Shown: piece by piece, positions 23,021 to 32,103 of the stretch
How positions within the stretch are numbered: position 1 is the first letter of the stretch
How the letters are laid out: every line of letters begins with the position of its first letter
Source: Actinoplanes cyaneus
GTDB lineage: Bacteria > Actinomycetota > Actinomycetes > Mycobacteriales > Micromonosporaceae
Length of the DNA: 53,853 nucleotides
Reading direction: 5' to 3'
NCBI RefSeq assembly: GCF_016862095.1
Contig: NZ_BOMH01000054.1
Coordinates: forward strand, 1-53,853
The notes under the pieces: generated by a model
Seen by the model: the letters and a program-made list of their open reading frames with translations, nothing else
Databases searched by the model: none
Told to the model about the DNA's origin: nothing
Made by a program: the position numbers and the translations under genes

Positions 23021-24613
23021 TCACGGGTGATGCAGCGCCGAGGCGCCACCCGGGCTGGCCACGAGCGGCGCCGGTGCCGCGTGGTCATCGCCGTGCTCGC
23101 GGGCCTCGTAGTCGGCCTCGAGCTCGGTGACAGCGGCCTCGTTCGCCTTCTCGGCGGCGCGGCGGCCGACACCCTCCAGCACGTGCTTGCCGATCAGGTC
23201 GGCGGCCGGGAGCTCGATCGGGTACTCCCCGTCGAAGCAGGCCATGCAGAGCCGGCTCTTCGGCTGCTCCGTGGCCTGGATCAGGTTGTCCAGCGAGACG
23301 TAGCCCAGGCTGTCGGCGCCGATCGAGCGGCGGATGCCGTCGATCTCCAGACCGTTCGCGATCAGCTCGGCCCGGGTGGCGAAGTCGATGCCGTAGAAGC
23401 ACGGCCACTTCACCGGCGGCGACGAGATCCGGACGTGGACCTCCAGGGCGCCGGCCTCGCGCAGCATCCGGATCTGGGCGCGCTGGGTGTTGCCCCGGAC
23501 GATCGAGTCGTCGATCACGACGATCCGCTTGCCCCGGACGACCTCGCGCAGTGGGTTGAGCTTCAGCCGGATGCCGAGCTGACGGATGGTCTGCGAGGGC
23601 TGGATGAAGGTGCGGCCGACATACGCGTTCTTCATGAAGCCGGCGCTGTACGGAATGCCGGAGGCCTCCGCATAACCGATCGCGGCCGGGATGCCGGACT
23701 CCGGGACGCCGATCACCAGGTCGGCCTCGACCGGGTGCTCCTTGGCGAGCTTGCGGCCGACCTCGACACGAGCCGCGTAGATGTTGCGGCCGGCGATCGT
23801 GGTGTCCGGGCGGGCCAGGTACACATACTCGAAGAGGCAGCCCTTGGGCTCCGGGGCGGCGAACCGCGAGGAACGCAGGCCGTGCTCGTCGATCGCGATG
23901 ATCTCGCCGGGCTCGACCTCACGGACGAAGCTGGCACCGGTGATGTCCAGCGCCGCGGTCTCGCTCGCGACGACCCAGCCGTTCTCCATCCGGCCGAGGA
24001 CGAGCGGGCGGACACCCTGCGCGTCCCGGGCGGCGTAAAGCGTGTGCTCGTCCATGAAGACGAAGCTGAAGGCGCCGCGCAGCGTGGGCAGCACCTCCAT
24101 GGCGGCGGCCTCGACGGAGAGGTCGGGGCGCCCGGCCAGCAGGGTGGTGACCAGCATCGTGTCCGACGTGGCGTCGCCCACCTCGAGGCCGCGGTCGGCG
24201 ACCTCCTTGGCGAGCTCGGCGGTGTTCACCAGGTTGCCGTTGTGGGCCAGCGCGATGGTCGTGCCGGCCGTGGTGGCGCGGATCGTGGGCTGCGCGTTCT
24301 CCCAGTTCGACCCGCCGGTCGTCGAGTAGCGCGCGTGGCCGATCGCCAGGTGGCCGCGCAGGCTTGCCAGGGTGGGCTCGTCGAAGACCTGGGAGACCAG
24401 GCCCACGTCCTTGTAGACCACGACGCCGGACCCGTCGCTCACCGCGATGCCGGCGGCTTCCTGGCCCCGGTGCTGCAGTGCGTAGAGCCCGAAGTACGTG
24501 AGTTTGGCGACCTCTTCCTCGGGGGCCCAGACACCGAAGACGCCACAGGCATCCTGGGGGCCGCGTTCCTGGGGGTCGAGATCGTCGGTCAGTAGGCCGT
24601 CGCCTCGGGGCAC
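23021..24613 (-). CDS. purF: Amidophosphoribosyltransferase (glutamine PRPP amidotransferase)
   Basis: A 530-aa enzyme catalysing the committed first step, PRPP plus glutamine to phosphoribosylamine. The N-terminal Ntn glutaminase has its catalytic Cys at residue 23 (DACGVFGVW) after a short propeptide that is presumably removed. FGLYALQHRGQE and GHARYSTTGGSNWENAQP are typical. The C-terminal PRPP domain shows VVIDDSIVRGNT. Cys-rich positions (GCLFEYVY, CFYGIDFA, LCMACFDGEYP) suit the [4Fe-4S] type. I chose GTG 24613, with AGGGAG 6 nt upstream and the MPRGDG start typical of actinomycetes, over the frame opening at 24640. Likely co-transcribed with the SCP gene upstream and purM downstream. 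Confidence 0.97.
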   Translation of the reverse strand: MPRGDGLLTDDLDPQERGPQDACGVFGVWAPEEEVAKLTYFGLYALQHRGQEAAGIAVSDGSGVVVYKDVGLVSQVFDEPTLASLRGHLAIGHARYSTTGGSNWENAQPTIRATTAGTTIALAHNGNLVNTAELAKEVADRGLEVGDATSDTMLVTTLLAGRPDLSVEAAAMEVLPTLRGAFSFVFMDEHTLYAARDAQGVRPLVLGRMENGWVVASETAALDITGASFVREVEPGEIIAIDEHGLRSSRFAAPEPKGCLFEYVYLARPDTTIAGRNIYAARVEVGRKLAKEHPVEADLVIGVPESGIPAAIGYAEASGIPYSAGFMKNAYVGRTFIQPSQTIRQLGIRLKLNPLREVVRGKRIVVIDDSIVRGNTQRAQIRMLREAGALEVHVRISSPPVKWPCFYGIDFATRAELIANGLEIDGIRRSIGADSLGYVSLDNLIQATEQPKSRLCMACFDGEYPIELPAADLIGKHVLEGVGRRAAEKANEAAVTELEADYEAREHGDDHAAPAPLVASPGGASALHHP

Positions 24614-24734
24614 CTGTCGCTCCCTCATGTCGGTTCGCACGAACTGCTCGAAGCGCTGACCACCGGTGGTCTGCCCGAACTCCGCTCGCTCCGATCGCCC
24701 AGTGTACGCGAGCCCGGAGACACCCGGCCCGGGC

Positions 24735-25097
24735 TCATTCCGGGGTCAGCGGCAGGTACTCGCTCAGATCGGTGCGGATCCCGCTGGCCCGCAGGCGCCC
24801 GTCCCGGACCGCTTGCGCCCACTCCAGGCGGCCGGTGGCCACGAGCAGCCAGGTCATCGGATCCGTCTCGACCACATTGGGCGGTGTGCCGCGGGTGTGC
24901 CGGGGACCGGGGACGCACTGAATCGCACCGAAAGGTGGAATTCGTACCTCCACCGAACGGCCAGGCGCTCGGCGGGACAACTCGGTCAGCAGTGCCCGGA
25001 CCGCGTCACGCAGCACCGTCCGGTCAGGTTCGTCCCCTCGGTCCAGCGCGTCCAGCGCCGCGGCCACCGAGTCGGATTTATTGTGCGCAGACGACAT
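24735..25097 (-). CDS. Sterol carrier-like (bacterial SCP) small protein
   Basis: A 120-aa protein with the compact SCP2-like fold used by actinobacterial sterol carrier family proteins: VEVRIPPFGAIQCVPGP, then TDPMTWLLVATGRLEWAQAV and GRLRASGIRTDLS. Orthologues sit just upstream of purF in actinomycetes. Ligand unknown. No Shine-Dalgarno precedes the ATG; TATCGT ends 6 nt before it on the minus strand, which fits a leaderless transcript. Divergent from the membrane protein gene at 25251 over a 153-bp spacer. Confidence 0.8.
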   Translation of the reverse strand: MSSAHNKSDSVAAALDALDRGDEPDRTVLRDAVRALLTELSRRAPGRSVEVRIPPFGAIQCVPGPRHTRGTPPNVVETDPMTWLLVATGRLEWAQAVRDGRLRASGIRTDLSEYLPLTPE

Positions 25098-25250
25098 GTC
25101 GGGACGATACGACGCGGTTTACCGACAACGGCACACCGCCCTGGGTCGCGCAAAAGGCATGCGACAAGGCATAGTTGCCGACGGCGTACAAGTCGCGAGA
25201 GATCTGCCGGGGAAGTAACCGCAGACCACGCGACACGGAAGGCGGTGGAT

Positions 25251-27071
25251 GTGACAACGCACCTACGTGGCCGGGCTGCCCAGGCCGGTGCGTTCCTGGC
25301 GCTGGTCGTCGGCATGGTGGCCGGCGTTCAGACGGCTGCCCTGGCAGCCGACCCCTCTGCCAAGTTCACGGACGCGCCACAGCAGGCTGACCCTGGGGCT
25401 ACTGTAACCGTTTCATACACGGCTAGTAACCCCGCGGGCGCCACCGACACTCCCCCGGGCCAGCCGATCACCATCAAGGTCAGCGCTGGTGGCGGCGCGG
25501 TCTGCGTGCAGTGCGGCACCAACACGGTCCCGCCCGGCACGGAGGACGGCGGCGACTTCTCCGCGCAGATCCGGATGCCGGCTGTCGGCACCGGGCTGAA
25601 GGCGCAGGCCACGATCACGCTCTCGATCAACGGAAACCCGGCCGACTCCAAGACCATCACGGTCAAGGGCGCGGAGGCTCCGAAGACCGTGCGGCAGGTC
25701 TCCGGCAAGGTCAAGGACGGCGAGGGCAAAGCCGTCCCGGGCGCGCAGGTCGGCATCCAAGACAGCCAGGGCCACTCGTACCCGACGACCTCTGGCGGCG
25801 ACGGTGGTTTCGCCTTCACGTCGTCGGACGCGGCGCCGATCGCCGCCGGCAAGATCACCGTCGGTGCGAAGCTGGACGGTTACAAGTCCACCCTGGTCAC
25901 CACCACCGGCACGGCCGGCAAGAGCGTGAGCGTGTCGCTGGTGTTGAAGTCCCTCGCCGTAGCGAGCGCGTCGCCCTCGCCGAGCACGGCGACCAGCGCC
26001 CCGCCCAGCTCCGAGGCGACCGACGAGGCCACTGACGAGGCGACCGACGAAGCGCCGGCCAACCCCGGAAACACGCAGGCGGCCACGACGAACACCTCTG
26101 ACGACGGCGGCAGCTCCTGGCTGCTGATCGTGATGGGCGGCCTGCTCGTCGCCGGTGGTGTCGGCGCGATGGTCCTGGTCTGGATGCGCCGGAAGAACGC
26201 CGCGAAGAACGATGACTCGCCGGGCAGCGGCGGCTTCGGCGGCGGCCCGAGCGGCAGCCCCACCGGCCCCGGCCAGTTCGGCGGTGCCGACCCCACCCGG
26301 GTGGCCGCGCCGGTCGGCGCCGGCCGCAACGACGCGACGATGGTCGCGGGCGCCGGGATGGGCGGCATGGGCGGCGGCATGGCCGGTGGCCTGAGCGACG
26401 CGCCCACGATGATCCACCGCCCGCCGGTCGAGGACGAGTTCCCCGACCCCTACGGTGCTCCGATGCCCCCGCAGGGCGGCTTCCTCGGCACGGGCAACAA
26501 CAGCCAGTGGGAAACCCCGGCCGGCGGCGCGACCAGCGTCTACGGCGCTCAGGACAACGGGTACGGCGCCGCGACCGGCGGCTACGACCAGGGTCAGCAG
26601 GCGGGCCAGGGCCAGCAGCGCTACGACGAGCACACCAGCATGTACCAGCCGGACAACGGCGGGTATGACGAGCAGGCTGGCTACGGCGGCTACGACCAGG
26701 GTGGCTACGGCGCCCAGGGCTACGACCAGCAGCAGGGCGCCTACGGCAACCAGCAGGCCGGTTACGACCAGGGCGGCTACGGCACCCAGGGCTACGACCA
26801 GCAGGCCGGTTACGACCAGCACGGCGCGGCGTACGGCGGCCAGCAGCAGCCCGCCGGTTACGACCAGGGCGGCTACGGTGCCCCGGGTTACGACCAGCCG
26901 GCCGGCTACGACCAGCACGGCGCGGCATACGGCGGTCAGCAGCAGCCCGGTTACGAGCAGCAGCAGCAGGGCGGCTACGGCAACCAGCAGGCCGGCTACG
27001 ACCCGCGCGGCGGGGCCTATGGGCAGCAGCACCCCGACCCTGCGCGGCGCAACCGCGAATGGGAAGAGTGA
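25251..27071 (+). CDS. Exported, membrane-anchored protein with Tyr/Gln/Gly-rich cytoplasmic tail
   Basis: A 606-aa type I membrane protein. A signal peptide (residues 1-34, ending near AALAA) is followed by an Ig-like extracellular region with one Cys pair (VCVQC). Next is a carboxypeptidase-regulatory-like beta-sandwich (RQVSGKVKDGEGKAVPGAQV) and an acidic TDEA repeat. One transmembrane helix lies near residues 289-312. The cytoplasmic tail of about 290 residues ends in a long low-complexity block of GYDQ, GGYG and YGNQQ-like repeats (about 445-600), resembling prion-like domains. GTG 25251 is preferred since the signal peptide follows at once; the frame opens earlier without support. Function unknown. 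A two-way terminator follows. Confidence 0.8.
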   Translation: MTTHLRGRAAQAGAFLALVVGMVAGVQTAALAADPSAKFTDAPQQADPGATVTVSYTASNPAGATDTPPGQPITIKVSAGGGAVCVQCGTNTVPPGTEDGGDFSAQIRMPAVGTGLKAQATITLSINGNPADSKTITVKGAEAPKTVRQVSGKVKDGEGKAVPGAQVGIQDSQGHSYPTTSGGDGGFAFTSSDAAPIAAGKITVGAKLDGYKSTLVTTTGTAGKSVSVSLVLKSLAVASASPSPSTATSAPPSSEATDEATDEATDEAPANPGNTQAATTNTSDDGGSSWLLIVMGGLLVAGGVGAMVLVWMRRKNAAKNDDSPGSGGFGGGPSGSPTGPGQFGGADPTRVAAPVGAGRNDATMVAGAGMGGMGGGMAGGLSDAPTMIHRPPVEDEFPDPYGAPMPPQGGFLGTGNNSQWETPAGGATSVYGAQDNGYGAATGGYDQGQQAGQGQQRYDEHTSMYQPDNGGYDEQAGYGGYDQGGYGAQGYDQQQGAYGNQQAGYDQGGYGTQGYDQQAGYDQHGAAYGGQQQPAGYDQGGYGAPGYDQPAGYDQHGAAYGGQQQPGYEQQQQGGYGNQQAGYDPRGGAYGQQHPDPARRNREWEE

Positions 27072-27084
27072 TCTGAGCCAACGA

Positions 27085-27115
27085 GAAGGGCCCCGCGCAT
27101 CGCGCGGGGCCCTTC
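27085..27115 (+). terminator. Rho-independent-like terminator
   Basis: Perfect 14-bp arms (27085-27098, 27102-27115) with a 3-nt loop, then TTCAT. It lies 14 bp after the stop of the Tyr/Gln-rich protein gene. Confidence 0.8.
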
Positions 27116-27122
27116 TTCATGG

Positions 27123-27153
27123 GCCGGCCCGGGGAATGGATCCCCGGGCCGGC
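27123..27153 (-). terminator. Terminator hairpin of purL
   Basis: Perfect 13-bp arms (27123-27135, 27141-27153) with a 5-nt loop, 10 bp beyond the purL stop at 27163 and back-to-back with the hairpin at 27085-27115. Confidence 0.7.
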
Positions 27154-27162
27154 TCGTAGCGC

Positions 27163-29664
27163 TTACGGCAGGTCAGGCTCCTGAGCCTTCGGCTCGATCA
27201 GCTCCAGCGTCACCGACCGGATCTGGGGCACCTCGGCCTCGCCGGCCGGAGCCGGAGCGGCAGCAACCGGAGCCGGAGCGGCCTCGGCGGCCGGCTCCTC
27301 GGTGGGCAGCCCGGCGAAGGACGGCCCGCCGAACAGCTTCGGCAGGGTCTCCGACCAGGCAGTCCGCAGCTCGTCCAGCGGGATCGAGAACTGGCCGGTC
27401 ACCTCGAGCGTCGCCGCCTCGGTGGTGACCCCGATCCGGGCGCACGGGACGCCCAGCTCGGCCGCCAGCGCCACGAACGCCTGCTCGTGGCCCTGCGGCA
27501 CGGACACCAGGGCGCGCCCCGCCGACTCGCTGAACAGCTGGACGAAGGCGGACTCGATGGTCACCGAGGCGCCCGTCCCGTAGCGCAGGCAGCTCTCCAC
27601 CAGGACCTGCGCCAGGCCACCGTCGGAAAGGTCGTGCGCCGCACTGACCAGGCCGGTCTGCGAGACGCGCTCCATCAGCTTGCCGAGGGTCTGCTCGGCC
27701 GCCAGGTCGACCTTGGGCGGACGGCCGCCGAGGTGGCCGTGGGTCACCCAGGCCCACTCGGAGCCGGACAGCTCCTCGCGGGTCTCGCCGAGCAGGTAGA
27801 GCGACTCGCCGGCGGACTTGAAGCCCATCGGGACGCGCCGGGTGACGTCGTCGAACAGACCCATCACGCCGACCACCGGGGTCGGGTGGATCGCCGCGGC
27901 GCCGGTCTGGTTGTAGAAGCTGACGTTGCCGCCGGTCACCGGGGTGCCCAGCTGCTGGCAGCCGTCCGCCAGACCCTGCACGGCCTGGGCGAACTGCCAC
28001 ATCACGGCCGGGTCCTCGGGCGAGCCGAAGTTCAGGCAGTCGGTCACGGCGATCGGCTGGGCGCCGGTGACGGCGACGTTCCGGTACGCCTCGGCCAGCG
28101 CGAGCTTGGCACCCTCGTACGGGTCGAGCCGCGCGAACCGCCCGTTGCCGTCGACCGACAGCGCCACGCCGAGGTTCGTCTGCTCGTCGAGCCGCAGCAC
28201 GCCGGAGTCCTCCGGCTGGGCCAGCACGGTGTTGCCGAGCACGTACCGGTCGTACTGCTCGGTCACCCAGGTCTTGTCGCACAGGTTCGGCGAGGCGGCC
28301 ATCCGCAGCACGGTCTCGCGCAGCTCGTCACCGGTCGACGGGCGCGGCAGGGTCTCCGCCCGGTCGGCCTGCAACAGGATCAGGTCGGACGGCTCCCGCA
28401 GCGGACGCTCGTAGACCGGCCCGTCGTCGGCGAGCGAGCCGGGCGGCACGTCCACCACGACGTGGTCGTTCCACGTGATCAGCAGGCGACCGGGCGTGCC
28501 GTCCTCGGCACGCGGGGTGACCTCACCGATCGCGGTGGCCCAGACGCCCCACTTCTCGGCGACCTTGAGGACCGCGGCCAGGTTCTCCGGCGTGACGATC
28601 AGGAGCATGCGCTCCTGGGACTCGCTGGCCAGGATCTCGGTCGGCGACATCGAGGCCTCGCGCAGCGGGACCCGCTCCAGCCAGACCCGCATGCCGGTGC
28701 CGGCCGCCGCGGCGGTTTCGGTGAGCGCGCAGGTCAGGCCGGCGCCGCCGAGGTCCTGGATGCCGGTGACCAGGCCGGCGTCGTACAGCTCCAGGCAGCT
28801 CTCGATCAGCAGCTTCTCCATGAAGGGGTCGCCGACCTGCACCGACGGGCGGCGCTGCTCGGCCTCCTCGTCGAAGGTGGCCGACGCCAGCACGGAGACG
28901 CCGCCGATGCCGTCACGGCCGGTGCGGGCGCCGAGGAGGACGACGATGTTGCCGGTGCCGGTCGCCTCCTTCTTCTGCAGCCGCTCGACCGGTAGGACAC
29001 CGATCGACAGGGCGTTGACCAGCGGGTTGCCCTGGTAGCACGGGTCGAAGACGATCTCGCCGCCGATGTTGGGCAGACCCAGGCAGTTGCCGTAACCCCC
29101 GATGCCGGCGACCACGCCGGGCAGCACGCGGGCGGTGTCCGGGTGGTCGTGGGCGCCGAAGCGCAGCGGGTCCATCACCGCGATCGGGCGTGCGCCCATC
29201 GCCAGGATGTCGCGCACGATGCCGCCGATGCCGGTGGCCGCGCCCTGGTAGGGCTCCACGTAGCTGGGGTGGTTGTGCGACTCGACCTTGAACGTCACCG
29301 CGAGGTCGTCGGAGACCTGGACGACGCCCGCGTTCTCGCCGATGCCGGCCAGCATCCGGGTGTTCTTCGGAACCTTGGCGACGAACTCGCGCAGGTGCAC
29401 CTTGCTCGACTTGTACGAGCAGTGCTCACTCCACATGATCGAGTACATCGCGAGCTCGGACGCGGTCGGCCGCCGGCCGAGGATGTCCTTGATCTTCGCG
29501 TACTCGTCGTCCTTGAGACCGAGATCCGCGTACGGCTGGAGGTCGTCGGAGGACTGCTCGGCCCGCTGCACCGTGTCCGGACTGTCGGCGAAGCCCTCGG
29601 CCAGGACGTCGGTCGCGGCGAAGGCGGTCTCCGAGATAGCCGGCCCAGTCTGTTGCTGCGTCAC
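27163..29664 (-). CDS. purL: Phosphoribosylformylglycinamidine synthase subunit PurL (small type)
   Basis: An 833-aa ATP-dependent synthetase subunit which, with PurQ (glutaminase) and PurS, converts FGAR to FGAM (step 4). The start region shows GRRPTASELAMYSIMWSEHCSYKSSK, the catalytic His block. NAGVVQVSDDLAVTFKVESHNHPSY and two GGxGL/AIRM-type ATP-binding halves (GIQDLGGAGLTCALTE; HDLSDGGLAQVLVES) are also present. Usual actinobacterial PurL is about 750 aa. This one carries an extra C-terminal Ala/Pro-rich tail of about 60 residues (PTEEPAAEAAPAPVAA) ending in EPDLP. The GTG overlaps the purQ stop (GTGA). Hairpin at 27123-27153 ends the operon. Confidence 0.96.
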   Translation of the reverse strand: MTQQQTGPAISETAFAATDVLAEGFADSPDTVQRAEQSSDDLQPYADLGLKDDEYAKIKDILGRRPTASELAMYSIMWSEHCSYKSSKVHLREFVAKVPKNTRMLAGIGENAGVVQVSDDLAVTFKVESHNHPSYVEPYQGAATGIGGIVRDILAMGARPIAVMDPLRFGAHDHPDTARVLPGVVAGIGGYGNCLGLPNIGGEIVFDPCYQGNPLVNALSIGVLPVERLQKKEATGTGNIVVLLGARTGRDGIGGVSVLASATFDEEAEQRRPSVQVGDPFMEKLLIESCLELYDAGLVTGIQDLGGAGLTCALTETAAAAGTGMRVWLERVPLREASMSPTEILASESQERMLLIVTPENLAAVLKVAEKWGVWATAIGEVTPRAEDGTPGRLLITWNDHVVVDVPPGSLADDGPVYERPLREPSDLILLQADRAETLPRPSTGDELRETVLRMAASPNLCDKTWVTEQYDRYVLGNTVLAQPEDSGVLRLDEQTNLGVALSVDGNGRFARLDPYEGAKLALAEAYRNVAVTGAQPIAVTDCLNFGSPEDPAVMWQFAQAVQGLADGCQQLGTPVTGGNVSFYNQTGAAAIHPTPVVGVMGLFDDVTRRVPMGFKSAGESLYLLGETREELSGSEWAWVTHGHLGGRPPKVDLAAEQTLGKLMERVSQTGLVSAAHDLSDGGLAQVLVESCLRYGTGASVTIESAFVQLFSESAGRALVSVPQGHEQAFVALAAELGVPCARIGVTTEAATLEVTGQFSIPLDELRTAWSETLPKLFGGPSFAGLPTEEPAAEAAPAPVAAAPAPAGEAEVPQIRSVTLELIEPKAQEPDLP

Positions 29665-30365
29665 TGCTGTCCCCCTGCTTGCGAGCCGGCCGCGGACGAC
29701 CCCGCCAGGGCCCGCAGGACGGAGGTGAAGAAGCCGAGGCCGTCGAGCGACGGGCCGGTCAGCGCCTCCACGGCGTGTTCCGGGTGCGGCATGATGCCGA
29801 CGACGTTGCCGGCCTCGTTGGTGATTCCGGCGATGTCACGCTGCGAGCCGTTCGGGTTGCCGTTGATGTAACGCGCGATCACCCGGCCCTCGGCTTCGAG
29901 CCTGTCGAGGGTGGCCGGGTCGGCGACGTAGCAACCCTCGCCGTTCTTCACCGGGATCAGGATTTCCTGGCCGGGCGTGAAGCCGTTGGTCCAGGCGGTG
30001 TTCGTCGCCTCGACCTTGAGCCACTGGTCCCGGTTACGGAAGTGCAGGTGCTGGTTCCGGGTCAGCGCGCCGGGCAGCAGGTGCGCCTCGCAGAGGACCT
30101 GGAAACCGTTGCAGATGCCCAGCACGGGCAGGCCGCCACGGGCCGCGTCGATGATCGACTCCATGACCGGAGCGAATCGCGCGATGGCGCCGCAGCGCAG
30201 ATAGTCGCCGTACGAGAAGCCGCCGGGCAGGACCACGGCGTCGACCCCGTGCAGATCCGGGTCGCCGTGCCAGAGACGAACCGCCTCGGCGCCGGCAAGC
30301 CGGGCGGCGCGGGCGGCGTCCCCGTCGTCCAATGATCCGGGGAAGGTGACCACACCGATCCGCAT
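29661..30365 (-). CDS. purQ: Phosphoribosylformylglycinamidine synthase subunit PurQ (glutaminase)
   Basis: A 234-aa class I glutamine amidotransferase. The sequence shows VVTFPGSLDDGD, GGFSYGDYLRCGAIA, the nucleophile motif GICNGFQVL with its Cys, and the catalytic His/Glu in MPHPEHAVE. It provides ammonia to PurL through the PurS-bridged complex. It starts with an ATG at 30365, two bases after the purS stop, and ends overlapping purL by 4 bp. The last ~17 residues are a Ser/Gly/Gln tail. Confidence 0.96.
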   Translation of the reverse strand: MRIGVVTFPGSLDDGDAARAARLAGAEAVRLWHGDPDLHGVDAVVLPGGFSYGDYLRCGAIARFAPVMESIIDAARGGLPVLGICNGFQVLCEAHLLPGALTRNQHLHFRNRDQWLKVEATNTAWTNGFTPGQEILIPVKNGEGCYVADPATLDRLEAEGRVIARYINGNPNGSQRDIAGITNEAGNVVGIMPHPEHAVEALTGPSLDGLGFFTSVLRALAGSSAAGSQAGGQQ

Positions 30366-30367
30366 GG

Positions 30368-30619
30368 TCAGGCAACCTCCGCCGCGTCGGCGACCCGGAC
30401 CGTGTAGTCCTCGATCACCGGGTTGGCGAGCAGCTTGTCGGCGATCTCACGAGCCCGATCGAGGTCGGGTTCGCCATCGAATTCGATCTCGATCCGACGG
30501 CCGATGCGAACTGAGGAGACATCGTTGACGCCGAGCCGAGGCAGCGCATTCGCCACTGCCTGACCCTGCGGATCCAGGATCTCCGGCTTGAGCATGACGT
30601 CGACCACGACGCGAGCCAC
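30368..30619 (-). CDS. purS: Phosphoribosylformylglycinamidine synthase subunit PurS
   Basis: An 83-aa small subunit that stabilises the PurL-PurQ complex and channels ammonia. Core: VVVDVMLKPEILDPQGQAV, the GVNDVSSVRIGRRIEIEF strand, and LLANPVIEDYTV. I place the start at the second GTG (30619) with AGGAGT 4-5 nt upstream; the first GTG (30625) would overlap that site. purS-purQ-purL is one tight operon, probably read from purB as well (62-bp gap). Confidence 0.95.
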   Translation of the reverse strand: MARVVVDVMLKPEILDPQGQAVANALPRLGVNDVSSVRIGRRIEIEFDGEPDLDRAREIADKLLANPVIEDYTVRVADAAEVA

Positions 30620-30681
30620 GGGCACTCCTGACTGATAGGTGTAAGCATGAAGGAGACTACCTGGTCAACTGTTCGGCCAGT

Positions 30682-32103
30682 TCAAAGGATGGGAGCGGGG
30701 GTGTAACCGGCGGCCGACGGGTGACGCTCCACAACCTCGGCGACACGCTCGGCAACCGCGCGCACCTGAGCCGGCGCGGCACCCACGAAGGCGGCCCGGT
30801 CGGCGACGAGAGTGTCGATCTCGGCCCGGGTCAGCCGCAGCCGCCCGTCCTCGGCGAGCCGGTCGAACAGGTCGTTGACGGCCACGCCCTTCTCCCGCAT
30901 GGCCAGCGCCACGGCGACCGCGTGCTCCTTGATCACCTCGTGCGCGACCTCCCGGCCGACGCCCTTGCGGACCGCCGCGACGAGCAGCTTGGTGGTGGTC
31001 AGGAACGGCAGGAAGCGATCCAGCTCACGGGCGATCACGGCCGGGTACGCCCCGAACTCGTCGAGCACCGTGAGGAACGTCTGGAACAGACCGTCGGTGG
31101 CGAAGAACGCGTCCGGCAGGGCCACCCGGCGCACCACCGAGCAGGAGACGTCACCCTCGTTCCACTGGTCACCGGCCAGCTCGCCGACCATCGACAGGTA
31201 ACCCCGGACGATCACGGCCAAGCCGTTGACCCGCTCGGACGAGCGCGTGTTCATCTTGTGCGGCATCGCCGACGAGCCGACCTGGCCCGGCTTGAAGCCC
31301 TCGGTGACCAGCTCCTGCCCGACCATCAGGCGGATCGTGGTGGCCAGCGAGGACGGGCCCGCGACGATCTGGGCCAGGGCGGACACCACGTCGAAGTCGA
31401 TCGAGCGCGGGTAGACCTGGCCGACGCTGTTCAGCACCCGGTTGAAGCCGAGGTGCTCGGCGACCTTGGCCTCCAGCGACGCCAGTTTCTCCGCGTCGCC
31501 GTCGAGCAGGTCGAGCTGGTCCGCGGCGGTGCCGACCGGGCCCTTGATGCCCCGCAACGGGTACCGGCCGATCAGGTCGTCCAGACGCTCGTACGCGATG
31601 AGCAGCTCCTCGGCCGCCGAGGCGAAACGCTTGCCCAGCGTCGTCGCCTGCGCCGCGACGTTGTGCGAACGGCCGGTCAGCACCAGGTCGGAGTGCTCGA
31701 CCGCGAGCGCCGCGAGCCGGGCCAGGGTCGCGACGACGCGCGCCCGGATCAGCTCCAGCGACGCCCGGACCTGCAACTGCTCGACGTTCTCGGTGAGGTC
31801 GCGGGAGGTCATTCCCTTGTGGATCTGCTCGAAGCCGGCAAGCTCGGAGAACTCCTCGATGCGCGCCTTGACGTCGTGCCGGGTGACCCGCTCGCGGGCC
31901 GCGATGGAGGCCAGGTCGACCTGGTCGAGCACCGACTCGTACGCCTCGACGGCGCCCTCGGGAACCGAGACGCCGAGGTCACGCTGGGCCTTCAGGACCG
32001 CCAGCCACAGCCGGCGCTCCATCCGGATCTTCTCCTCCGGCGACCAGAGAGTGACGAGTTCAGCGGAGGCGTAACGGGTGGCAAGCACGTTCGGGATGGT
32101 CAC
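30682..32103 (-). CDS. purB: Adenylosuccinate lyase
   Basis: A 473-aa homotetrameric lyase of the fumarase/aspartase superfamily. It works at two purine steps: SAICAR to AICAR and adenylosuccinate to AMP. The signature loop GSSAMPHKMNTRSSERV contains the catalytic Ser. HKGMTSRDLTENVEQLQ and LTGRSHNVAAQATTLGKRF are the other conserved regions with active-site His. The GTG start at 32103 overlaps the stop of the degraded MFS gene (GTGA), so purB may now depend on the ArsR-led transcript or have its own promoter inside the pseudogene. Confidence 0.96.
   Translation of the reverse strand: MTIPNVLATRYASAELVTLWSPEEKIRMERRLWLAVLKAQRDLGVSVPEGAVEAYESVLDQVDLASIAARERVTRHDVKARIEEFSELAGFEQIHKGMTSRDLTENVEQLQVRASLELIRARVVATLARLAALAVEHSDLVLTGRSHNVAAQATTLGKRFASAAEELLIAYERLDDLIGRYPLRGIKGPVGTAADQLDLLDGDAEKLASLEAKVAEHLGFNRVLNSVGQVYPRSIDFDVVSALAQIVAGPSSLATTIRLMVGQELVTEGFKPGQVGSSAMPHKMNTRSSERVNGLAVIVRGYLSMVGELAGDQWNEGDVSCSVVRRVALPDAFFATDGLFQTFLTVLDEFGAYPAVIARELDRFLPFLTTTKLLVAAVRKGVGREVAHEVIKEHAVAVALAMREKGVAVNDLFDRLAEDGRLRLTRAEIDTLVADRAAFVGAAPAQVRAVAERVAEVVERHPSAAGYTPAPIL

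Noticed and set aside
22145..24595. 816-codon open frame on the plus strand
   Set aside because: It is the mirror of purF and purM, which have full family motifs on the other strand; high-GC codon use opens long antisense frames.
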